DNA of 36,191 nt from an uncultured delta proteobacterium. Lineage in GTDB: Bacteria; Bdellovibrionota_C; UBA2361; CAIXSY01. Shown here piece after piece: positions 23,135 through 30,935 of the stretch. The notes under the pieces are model-generated. The model searched no databases. It was not told the origin of the DNA and saw only the letters and a program-made list of their open reading frames with translations. The stretch's first letter is position 1. Every line of letters begins with the position of its first letter. Where the stretch lies: positions 1 to 36,191 of the forward strand of contig CAIXSY010000073.1 of NCBI GenBank assembly GCA_903922175.1. The letters run 5' to 3'. The position numbers and the translations under genes are program-made.

Positions 23135-24832
23135 TTAGTTTATGAGCGCATCTTCGTTGTAGCACTTCTCACACCAGATATGGAGCGTGTTCTCGGGTTC
23201 ATAGGCGCTGTCTGTTAGTTCTCCGCAGTGCGCACACTTTCTTTGCCACAGGTTAAAAGGTTGGCGGTGACGCATCAAGCGCTCAATTCGTAGGTTTGGA
23301 TGCAGGCGGGGGAGGGCAAGTCCGTGGTCTCGATAGAAGGCAAGCTCCATCTTTGTAAGACGAAAGGCTTTACCTGATTCGGCACAGCGGATGGCGCAAT
23401 TGCTGAGGTCACGGCATGCCCCATCGAAGCTGTCGGGCAATGACGAGGCTTCTACTATTTGCGCTACCTCCGGCCGGGGCATCTCGTGCTCGAACCAGCG
23501 CGCGCCGCGCTGCTGGGCCTGCTTTTGAGAGAGCGGATATTGATCCTGTGCTGGAGTTTCGTCGTAGCTAAAAAGTGCCAGCTCCATGGGGAAGAATTCC
23601 CCCCATTCTTTATTTATCACCATGGCGGGGATAATCTGCGCGAGCGCTTGGAGGTATGTCTCCTTGGTGTACTGCTTATTGAGGATGCAGTAGCTTTTGC
23701 GAGTTAGTCCGACGCAGCCGAATACATCATGGCAGTGAGCGCAATTGGCTGAATAGAATACGTCACGTCCGCTCTTAATGTTGAATGAGAAAGCCACGTC
23801 CTGGCAGCCGAAGGTGGCGCTTAGTATCTCATAGGAATTCTTGATGTCGTACACCGAGCCGTAGCAGTCGTACACCTTGTAGAGAGAATCCCCGGAAGCA
23901 ACACAGTATGAGCAGTGTTCGTTCCCTTGGTGAAAGCAGAAACAGAAATGACAGTTTTTGGAGTGCCCGATGTCATGCCCCGTGCAATCCTCGCAATGAT
24001 TGAGCTGCACCGCTAAAACCGGGATTGAGCTGCGTCGCGAGTCGAAGATACGGGTCTGTTCCTTTAGTACGGAAGCCCGTTCCAGGTGAATTTCGGCAAT
24101 CGTGCGTTCGTACTCCTCCTTGGAATACTGCTCATTGCCAATGCAGTATGAGCGATGGCGCAGGTTTGTGCACTGGAAGCAGTGGTGGCAATCGCGGCAC
24201 TGGAACAAAAATGCCGAGTCCGAAATGCCCCAAGAAAAAAAGATCGAATGTGAGTTTGTGCAGTTGCTCGCTTTTACGAGTCTAAAACATTGCTCGCACT
24301 CGTACGCGCCGAAACACTCGATACAATTTTTTATGCGCACGCATTGATAGCAGTAGGCGCTCTCTTGGTTATAGTCTCCCCAGAAGCAAAGGTACGAGTC
24401 TTTAAATCCGAGGTTGTAGTTGCAGTAGTCGGAATTCTCGTTCTCGATGAACGTAACGCGCGCGGGCTGCGGCACGGCGTGTAACAAGTCTTTAAACTGA
24501 GAAAAAAAGGTGCGGTTTTGGTCGTAATCCCTGGCGTATGCCAGAGGTTCCCACTGTTCACTATGCCATATCTCGTGGGCGTAGACGGGACAGGGAGCGG
24601 CGGGTGAAAAGTTAGAGATGACCTCTTTTCCTGAGAAGGAGCAGTGGCGGCGATATAAATGGCGCTCATTGCGGAAGGCTAGCCTTCGTTGTAGCCGGCA
24701 ATGAAAGCAGTGCGACGGTGGGGGAACCCCGAAGCGTTTGCCTTGTATCTCAGGGCCGATATCGCGGTAAAAAGAGCCATCTTCACCGGTGATGTTAAAC
24801 GAGGTTCCACAGCTGGTGCAAACGGGCATATG
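23135..24832 (-). CDS. Large cysteine-rich, multi-zinc-ribbon-like protein, function unknown
   Basis: The product is about 565 aa from the ATG at 24832 (a TTG at 24877 would add 15 residues) and contains 40 cysteines. The N-terminus is a zinc-ribbon pair: CTSCG ... HCFHCRLQRRLAFRNERHLY. The middle is a series of CxxC/CxxxC units separated by aromatic-rich segments (YCYQCVRIKNCIECF, QCRDCHHCFQC, NCHFCFCF). Two related blocks, HRSYCIGNEQYSKEEY and RKSYCILNKQYTKETY, mark an internal repeat. The C-terminus is another ribbon (KCAHCG ... WCEKCYN). From memory, proteins with the FRNER, CFGC and YCIxNKQYxKEEY blocks are frequent hypothetical proteins of Parcubacteria-like CPR genomes; this needs a search. 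Metal binding is likely and the role is unknown. It is the first gene of its operon, divergent from radical SAM 3. Confidence 0.75.
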   Translation of the reverse strand, partial: HMPVCTSCGTSFNITGEDGSFYRDIGPEIQGKRFGVPPPSHCFHCRLQRRLAFRNERHLYRRHCSFSGKEVISNFSPAAPCPVYAHEIWHSEQWEPLAYARDYDQNRTFFSQFKDLLHAVPQPARVTFIENENSDYCNYNLGFKDSYLCFWGDYNQESAYCYQCVRIKNCIECFGAYECEQCFRLVKASNCTNSHSIFFSWGISDSAFLFQCRDCHHCFQCTNLRHRSYCIGNEQYSKEEYERTIAEIHLERASVLKEQTRIFDSRRSSIPVLAVQLNHCEDCTGHDIGHSKNCHFCFCFHQGNEHCSYCVASGDSLYKVYDCYGSVYDIKNSYEILSATFGCQDVAFSFNIKSGRDVFYSANCAHCHDVFGCVGLTRKSYCILNKQYTKETYLQALAQIIPAMVINKEWGEFFPMELALFSYDETPAQDQYPLSQKQAQQRGARWFEHEMPRPEVAQIVEASSLPDSFDGACRDLSNCAIRCAESGKAFRLTKMELAFYRDHGLALPRLHPNLRIERLMRHRQPFNLWQRKCAHCGELTDSAYEPENTLHIWCEKCYNEDALIN

Positions 24833-25054
24833 TCGGGGACTCTCATTTCTTAATGAGTGGGGACACAGGAAGTTCAAGTAGAAACTTTACGCATTAATAA
24901 TACATTTGGAGGCGCTAGACAAGCTAAAGTTGATTTTCTAGTGCTAGGGGCGTATGCACTACCTTGCAAGCCGCACGAGATCGCCTCGTGTCTATGAGGC
25001 CATCGGACTAATGGGGAATTCTCAGTTTTCACTTGTTGGCTCAAGGAAGTCTTC

Positions 25055-26035
25055 ATGGATTCACAAGACGGTCATCAAGTCGAGTTTGTTCAGATCGAGC
25101 CTACGACTCGGTGCAATTTCATCTGTGGATTTTGTTGCGGGCGTAAAATGCCCATGCGAAGCATTGCCTTTGACACCTTCTGCCGGACACTCGATGTGTT
25201 CCCCAAGGTTCGACACATTGAGCTTCAAGGAGAGGGTGAGCCTTTGCTCCACGGGGATTTCTTTAAGATGGCGCGTTACGCGAAGGAGAAAGGGGTAAAG
25301 CTATCGATTATCACCAATGGAAGTTTGCTTCGTAAGACGGACGTCATTCCCCAGCTGATCGAGCTAAATTTTGAGAAGGTGGCGGTTTCGGTCGAATCGA
25401 CTAATCCACGGGAATTTAAGCGCATTCGGGGCGGAGTTTTCGAAGAGGTAGCTGCGGGAATTGAAGAACTAATAGGCGAGCGAAATAGACGCGGGCTTTC
25501 TCGCCCGGTGGTAGGTTTTGCTGTTACCGTTCTTGAGAGCACCGTTGAGGCTTATCCAGAGATTGTCGCCCTTTACCAAAAACTCGGTATGGATGGCGGT
25601 ATTACTACGCAGCTACTACAGTGCATGGAGTCGTATGTCAAAACCTATGAGCCGGCCATGCTTAAGGAGCTGGTAAGTGAGGAATCGGCGCTTCGTTTTA
25701 AGCAGCTTCGAGAGAAGGGAAAGGAGGTCATCGGACCTACGGCTAAGGTTGGCTTCTATCGAGAACTCTATGATTATCCAGGCCCAAAGCGTAATACCTG
25801 TCCGTGGCTGGAGAAGGGGGTCTATGTAGCTGCCGATGGCGAAATGAGCCCTTGCCCGAAAATTAAGGAGAGCAAAAGCCATAGTTACGGCTATGTTGGC
25901 GCGCCTTCTTTGGCGTCTATGGCCGCGACGAGAAATTGCATGCGTGGGCAGCTTCTTCGAGGGGAGGTCCCTTCGTCCTGTGCGGGATGCCCCGAGGCTG
26001 AGCCATGCAGGGGTCGACCGGATAGCAGTAATTAA
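25055..26035 (+). CDS. Radical SAM enzyme with SPASM-like C-terminus (island enzyme 3)
   Basis: The product is 326 aa, a paralogue of the enzyme at 21240-22274. IEPTTRCNFICGFCCGRKM has the cluster cysteines at 20, 24 and 27, exactly as in its paralogue; HIELQGEGEPLLHGDFF and IITNGSLL are shared. The C-terminal cysteines are NTCPWLEKGVY, MSPCPKIKE, SCAGCPEAEPCRG. One Cys differs: CCKIK in the paralogue is CPKIK here. AAGGA lies before the ATG. It is the only plus-strand gene inside the island and its stop overlaps the converging ABC-F stop (26032-26035). The 24833-25054 gap is its divergent promoter region with the Cys-rich gene. Confidence 0.88.
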   Translation: MDSQDGHQVEFVQIEPTTRCNFICGFCCGRKMPMRSIAFDTFCRTLDVFPKVRHIELQGEGEPLLHGDFFKMARYAKEKGVKLSIITNGSLLRKTDVIPQLIELNFEKVAVSVESTNPREFKRIRGGVFEEVAAGIEELIGERNRRGLSRPVVGFAVTVLESTVEAYPEIVALYQKLGMDGGITTQLLQCMESYVKTYEPAMLKELVSEESALRFKQLREKGKEVIGPTAKVGFYRELYDYPGPKRNTCPWLEKGVYVAADGEMSPCPKIKESKSHSYGYVGAPSLASMAATRNCMRGQLLRGEVPSSCAGCPEAEPCRGRPDSSN

Positions 26036-27717
26036 TCAAGCAGAGATTCTTTACGAACTTCATGCAGCCCCGTAGGTGAGAGTTCCAGTACGCGATCACA
26101 CACCTCGTGTAGGAAAGACCGGTCATGCGACACCGCTAGCACCGCGCCGGGAAAATCTCGTAGCTGTTCGCGGAAAACGGGCGCGGTAATCGGAGAGAGA
26201 TTGCGAGTCGGCTCGTCCAAGACGAGAAAGTTAGCTCCCTTTACCACCATGTGCATAATAATGAGCTTTCCGCGCTGGCCGCCGCTAAGAGCGCCCACGG
26301 GGTTGTCCATTTCGGTCTTTACAAGTCCCATCCTGGTCATAAGGGTGCGTGCCATATTCTCGGTTGCGCCGAGACGCTGCAGATATTTCAGGGCTGACTC
26401 GTTTGCATCGGTGAGCACTTCGAGAAAATCCTGGGGCATGTACCCGAGCTGGATCCCGGGTGGCAGTTTAGAGGAGCAAATTTTGTGAAGGAGCGTGCTT
26501 TTTCCAACACCGTTACTTCCCAAGATGCCGACCTTTTCGGGACCGACTATTTTGAGATCGAAGTGCGGCACCAATATTCGATCAGGGACGCTAAGAGATT
26601 GATCGTCCATCACGAGTACCTGCTTGGAGCCAGGCACGGTGCAGTTGGTGGGAAAGTCTATCTTTACATAGTCCTCGACGTGCGGAATCTCCATATCATC
26701 GAGGGTCTGCTGCAGGTTCTCAATTCTTGTGCCCATGGCGGCGACGCCGGTTGAGCCGGACGCTGCAGCGCGCATCATTCGTCCTTTGTCGGCTGCCCCT
26801 TCAGCTTTGGCGAAGTTGGCGGCGCCGATCAATTTATTCTGCTGTTCAACCTTACGTATTTTTAGTTTCTTGATCGTGCGGCGCATGCTTCCGGCCCTGT
26901 CTTCAGCTGAGTCTCGTGCCTCATGGAGTCTTTGTATAAACGTATCGTAGGGCTCGCCGGAAAAATAAGAAAAACATCGATTATCGTGCGCGCGATGCGC
27001 TAGATACAAGATTCCAGTTGCAGCGTGGCGAATCAGCGTTTCGTCATGAGATACGAAAAGAATCGGCACTTCGGAAGCAGTAATAAAATTCTGCAGCCAG
27101 CGCACCGACTGGAGATCGAGGTTATTGGTTGGTTCGTCTAAGAGCAGATGCGATGGATGTCCGAAAAGAAGTTTGGCGAGCTGGACTCGAACCGTCTCTC
27201 CGCCGCTTAAGACACCCATGCTCTGGTGTAATATGGACTCGGGCAAGTCGACCTGCCGCAAGGCAGCCTGCAGATCTCCGTAGCGTTCCCAGGGAATTGA
27301 ACTGGGGTCCTGCGAAGGCTCTTTTAAGAAGCAAAAGTCTTCAGCCGTTGAGTGCAACCACTTGTGCGGAAGCTGTTGCGGCAAAAAACCTCCCGCCCCA
27401 AGTTCGGAGACGGTTCCGGAATACCGAAATCCGTCACGCGGAGATCCGGACAAAAACTCGAGGAGAGTGCTCTTGCCCGAACCTTCTGCCCCGATAACGG
27501 CGATCTTATCGCCGGGGAGCGCGGAAAGTGTAAGCTCCCTGCAAATGCTCTTTCCGGAGTCGGAGGTAATAGTGACACCGCTGGCAACAATATTTGCTCT
27601 CGTCGTCGCGCGCTGGCCTAGCGCGGGGGCGCCACGAAGCGACGGTGCGGGGGCCTCCGATCTGGAGGATTGATGGGGACCGTTTCTCGGGGAGGTGGAT
27701 GCCATAGACTGTATCAT
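26032..27717 (-). CDS. ABC-F ATPase of the ribosome-protection type (island self-resistance candidate)
   Basis: The product is 561 aa: two ABC domains and no membrane segments. Residues 1-40 are a Ser/Pro/Arg-rich extension. Domain 1 has Walker A GAEGSGKST (76-84), signature LSGGETVRVQ and Walker B LLLDEPTNNLD. The inter-domain linker is long, basic and partly Gly/Ala-rich (KKLKIRKVEQQNKLIGAANF, AASGSTGVAAMG), which is the region that reaches into the ribosome in resistance ABC-Fs. Domain 2 has GSNGVGKST, LSGGQRGKL and FLVLDEPTRNLSP, in which the usual DEPTNxLD is replaced by DEPTRNLSP, as I recall from some resistance-type ABC-Fs. It overlaps the HAD-like gene by 4 bases. It is distinct from the Uup-type protein at 7770-9578. 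An ABC-F next to biosynthetic genes suggests protection from a ribosome-targeting product (inference). Confidence 0.85.
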   Translation of the reverse strand: MIQSMASTSPRNGPHQSSRSEAPAPSLRGAPALGQRATTRANIVASGVTITSDSGKSICRELTLSALPGDKIAVIGAEGSGKSTLLEFLSGSPRDGFRYSGTVSELGAGGFLPQQLPHKWLHSTAEDFCFLKEPSQDPSSIPWERYGDLQAALRQVDLPESILHQSMGVLSGGETVRVQLAKLLFGHPSHLLLDEPTNNLDLQSVRWLQNFITASEVPILFVSHDETLIRHAATGILYLAHRAHDNRCFSYFSGEPYDTFIQRLHEARDSAEDRAGSMRRTIKKLKIRKVEQQNKLIGAANFAKAEGAADKGRMMRAAASGSTGVAAMGTRIENLQQTLDDMEIPHVEDYVKIDFPTNCTVPGSKQVLVMDDQSLSVPDRILVPHFDLKIVGPEKVGILGSNGVGKSTLLHKICSSKLPPGIQLGYMPQDFLEVLTDANESALKYLQRLGATENMARTLMTRMGLVKTEMDNPVGALSGGQRGKLIIMHMVVKGANFLVLDEPTRNLSPITAPVFREQLRDFPGAVLAVSHDRSFLHEVCDRVLELSPTGLHEVRKESLLD

Positions 27718-29126
27718 ATAGTAAACGTAGGCGTACTCAAGTGTGGTTTGACGCTGTGCTGCATTGAGTTATGCTGCGCAACCCATTCGCGGTACCAGGC
27801 CACATATTGTCGCACTCCCTGATACCCGTGGAGTCGTCCGAGCTCCGCCTTGGTGGAGGTGTTCTCAAGGAAGGGTATCTTAGCGCTGCGCAGTGCCTTG
27901 TGAAGGGCAAAGGTATCGGCTTCTCCCGCTCCCGGGGTGCGCGCGGCAAAAAAGCACAGATTTGCCAAAGGCGCAGCAATTTCACTGCCTTCAATAACTG
28001 ACGGAGCGCTGAGGTTTTGCACGAGGCTTGAGTCACTATCATCACTGCAAATAACGATATTCTCTGGGGAGCTGCTGGCACAATTTAAGACCGTCCAAGG
28101 CTTATCAAATCCAGCACAGCTCCGCTCGTCAACGCCGTGCACCATGGCGGATGAAATCGCTAATTTTTGAGCCAGCGCGGTTGCGACCAGTCGATTACCG
28201 GCGGTAGAGATGACGGATTGAATAGAGGTCTCGTGGGGTGCAGCGCCTGCCAGGGTGTCGAAAAGTTTGCGTGCATCTGAAAACATGAATTGATACGCCT
28301 GCTCTGCCTGTACATGAAGCAGCGCTGCGTTACTTGCCCTGCTTGCTTCGTGCGCCGCGCCGAAAATAGATAGCACGGGGAAACGAACCTGCCAGGGGGC
28401 GATGAAGTAGGTATCATGAACCTCCCTAGCCTTACGAAAGAGGCACCAGTTGGGGAAAGACCTGTTGTAGCTCTCATTGGGTAATAAGTTATTATCAAGA
28501 TCATGGACGAGAATTAGCTTTGGGATACGTCCGTGCGCTGCGAGCTTGAGGGAAAGTGCGTTTCGAAACGCATGCTCTATGGCGACGTGGGGAGTTGAGC
28601 TTTTTAGGCGCGCTATATCCAAGCTTTGACGCATAATCTCGACATGGGAGCGAATCGCTGAACTATGTTTTCTAGCGAGACTCTCCATTTGCTCGCCTCG
28701 TACTCTATGCTCTAAAAGCATTGCTATGAGGGAATAGGCGGCATTTTGCAGCGCAGCGCTAAGGTTAGCGTCAATTCTTGTGCTATCACCCAACGAGAGC
28801 GACTCAATAACTTGCCGACGGTGATGCTCCAGCGTGCGTAGGTGCAGTGTAAGCTCGGGTGGTTGAAGCGACTCGCTTTGACTTAGCGGCAGATTAGCCG
28901 TTGTCGCATCCAAAACGATGCGCATCAGGGCTTCGTTATCGTGCCGCATGTTGACAAAAAGCCTCTGCGCAATCTCTGTTACGGCTTGAAGTGCAAGGAG
29001 ATAGGCGCGGCCTGTTTTGTCAGTTTCGTGCGTTAGTGCGGCAGCGCTTAGCCTGTCAATGTTCAAGAACTCACGGCCAACTGCATCGACTATGGAACGA
29101 GAGATTTTTGGAGCAGGATTATTCAT
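27714..29126 (-). CDS. Unrecognised protein with HAD-like C-terminal half
   Basis: The product is 470 aa. Residues 1-200 are predicted all-helical with many Leu/Ala and His/Arg pairs. From 203 a Rossmann-like part starts with KLILVHDLDNNLLPNESY, resembling HAD motif I (DxDxT/N; Asp209 and Asp211), and later has NIVICSDDSDSSLVQNL, like the acidic HAD motif IV. A motif II Ser/Thr is plausible in ISTAGNRL. The family cannot be named. HAD-like proteins in biosynthetic islands often remove phosphate or act in acyl transfer (FkbH-like). It overlaps both neighbours by 4 bases (asparagine synthase upstream, ABC-F downstream), so translation is coupled and a shared pathway is likely. Confidence 0.7.
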   Translation of the reverse strand: MNNPAPKISRSIVDAVGREFLNIDRLSAAALTHETDKTGRAYLLALQAVTEIAQRLFVNMRHDNEALMRIVLDATTANLPLSQSESLQPPELTLHLRTLEHHRRQVIESLSLGDSTRIDANLSAALQNAAYSLIAMLLEHRVRGEQMESLARKHSSAIRSHVEIMRQSLDIARLKSSTPHVAIEHAFRNALSLKLAAHGRIPKLILVHDLDNNLLPNESYNRSFPNWCLFRKAREVHDTYFIAPWQVRFPVLSIFGAAHEASRASNAALLHVQAEQAYQFMFSDARKLFDTLAGAAPHETSIQSVISTAGNRLVATALAQKLAISSAMVHGVDERSCAGFDKPWTVLNCASSSPENIVICSDDSDSSLVQNLSAPSVIEGSEIAAPLANLCFFAARTPGAGEADTFALHKALRSAKIPFLENTSTKAELGRLHGYQGVRQYVAWYREWVAQHNSMQHSVKPHLSTPTFTI

Positions 29127-30916
29127 ACGACCTCTCGGATGCTGCGCATGTCATCAAGCGAGCGCAGCCAAAGTTCTACGTTGAGAACCTGCATCAAAGC
29201 AGAGGTTGTATCGCTTCCCCCTCGACAAAGCTCCCGGTCGATAAACGCGCTTAAGCGCCGTCTGTCCGTATACGTAGCTAGACGAGCCGAGGGCTCGGTA
29301 AGTGCTCCGAGGTAGCGGCCGAGACCTCTCTCGTCTTTAAGCCATGTGTAAACCGGGAGGATGAGTCCGTTCTTCCTGCGCTCCACGAGTTCCTGATCAA
29401 GATATCTTCTCGCAAATTGTTTTAACAGAGGCTTAGTTCGCTCTTGTGGCAAGCGCCGTTGAAGGGGGATCTGCGATAGCGCCCGTGCTAGGGCCATGTC
29501 GACATACGGCACCCTCGCTTCGATGCCATGCGCCATAGCTACTCGGTCTTGACGCATAAGGAGCGATGGTAAGTAGCAGGAATGATCTAAAGCCATCATC
29601 TGGCGCGCCGTATCGGGGAAGCGAGCTGCTATGCACGCTCGCTCGCGAAAGCTGTAGTCGAGCCCTGGAAATAGCTGCTTAATAGCCGATGTTTCGGCGT
29701 AAGCGCACGCGAATACAACAGAGGTATCCGAAAGCACGGTGGGCACTGCGGTAGTTACTGACTGCGGCACGGGTGCATATTCGTTAAGGCGTAGGTAGCG
29801 GGAGTATCCACCGAATAGCTCGTCGGCTCCTTCTCCAGTGAGAAGCACTTTGTGTTTTTTGGCAGCTTCGCGGCATACGAGGTAGAGCGCGACGCAGCCG
29901 TAGTGCGGGGAGGGCGCATCGAGCGCTGCAATTGTCTCCGGTAGTGCATCGGCAAAGTCAGAGGCTGTAATGCTAACTTCATGGTGCGTTAACTGGTAGC
30001 GCTCAACTACACGGGCGCGGTATTCTCCCTCGTCATAAGCGCACTTCGGGAATGACGCGGCGTAGCATTCTAATCCGCGTCCGTATGAGGAGGAACAGAT
30101 AGCGGCGGTAAGGCTTGAGTCAACCCCGCCGGAAAGTTGCAGCGCATAACCCACATCACTGCGAGTGTGGAGAGAAAAAGTGCGAAAGAGGGCGTCGGAA
30201 ACGATTTTGGAATCCTGTTCAGGGTCAGAATTCACCGATTGCTCAAGGAAGGAAAGCGGGTCGGCTAAAACCTCTTCGAAGATCGCATGCGGATATCCGG
30301 CTACGCAGTGCCCGCCAGAAAGACTTTTAATTTTTTGAAATGGGCTCGATGAGTGCGGTGTGTGGCGGAACACCAGGAGCTCTGCCAACTGGAGCGGACA
30401 AACCGTGTCGTTGATGAAAAATCGAAGCGGACGAGGTTCACTGGCAAAAAGAAGCAGGCCCGGTGATGAAAGATAGTAGAGCGGTTTAATGCCGAAAGGA
30501 TCGCGCGCAGCGAGTATTTTCTTTTCTTCCCGATCCCACAAAACAAAGGAATACATGCCTTCAACGCGCTCAAGAAAAGCTTTGCCGTCTGCACAAAGTC
30601 CCTGCAATAGCACTTCGGTATCGCTTGTGGTGTGAAAAACGCTGCCCGCGGCAATGAGATCGTCTCGTAACTCGATGTAGTTATAAAGCTCACCGTTAAA
30701 AACGAGAGTGTAGCGGCCGGTAACGTCGCTCATGGGCTGGTCGCTTCGGCTCGCCGTGTCTTGAATCGCAAGGCGGTGAAACAAAAAGAGGTGATCGCCT
30801 CCGCTTTTTAGCTGGGACGAGTCTGGCCCTCGATGTTGAAGGAGTCCGCCTAGCGCCAAGAGCCTTTCGCGGTGTGCGGGAAGGTCCTTTCCAAACCCAG
30901 CTAGAAAGCCACACAT
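29123..30916 (-). CDS. asnB: Glutamine-hydrolysing asparagine synthase family amidotransferase
   Basis: The product is 597 aa, normal for AsnB. Residues 1-210 are the Ntn glutaminase domain: Cys2 nucleophile (MCGF), HRGPDSS (28-34), HRLAIQD with Arg48, FNGELYNY (Asn74, Gly75) and TTSDTEVL. The synthetase domain has the pyrophosphate loop LQLSGGVDSS (260-268), LLTGEGADELFGGYSRYL, and PYVDMALARAL. The standard reaction converts aspartate plus glutamine to asparagine through an acyl-adenylate. In islands and polysaccharide or natural-product clusters, homologues amidate or cyclise other carboxylates. The context (ATGA overlap with the HAD-like gene, 19 bases from the GT20-like gene) favours a pathway-specific amide-forming role. 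Confidence 0.92.
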   Translation of the reverse strand: MCGFLAGFGKDLPAHRERLLALGGLLQHRGPDSSQLKSGGDHLFLFHRLAIQDTASRSDQPMSDVTGRYTLVFNGELYNYIELRDDLIAAGSVFHTTSDTEVLLQGLCADGKAFLERVEGMYSFVLWDREEKKILAARDPFGIKPLYYLSSPGLLLFASEPRPLRFFINDTVCPLQLAELLVFRHTPHSSSPFQKIKSLSGGHCVAGYPHAIFEEVLADPLSFLEQSVNSDPEQDSKIVSDALFRTFSLHTRSDVGYALQLSGGVDSSLTAAICSSSYGRGLECYAASFPKCAYDEGEYRARVVERYQLTHHEVSITASDFADALPETIAALDAPSPHYGCVALYLVCREAAKKHKVLLTGEGADELFGGYSRYLRLNEYAPVPQSVTTAVPTVLSDTSVVFACAYAETSAIKQLFPGLDYSFRERACIAARFPDTARQMMALDHSCYLPSLLMRQDRVAMAHGIEARVPYVDMALARALSQIPLQRRLPQERTKPLLKQFARRYLDQELVERRKNGLILPVYTWLKDERGLGRYLGALTEPSARLATYTDRRRLSAFIDRELCRGGSDTTSALMQVLNVELWLRSLDDMRSIREVV

Positions 30917-30935
30917 GCTCGCCTCCGTGGGTTCT

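Noticed and set aside
24954-25298. Plus-strand frame of 114 codons overlapping the start of radical SAM 3
   Set aside because: It runs mostly inside the well-supported enzyme gene in another frame and its product resembles nothing; the ribosome site spacing is poor.
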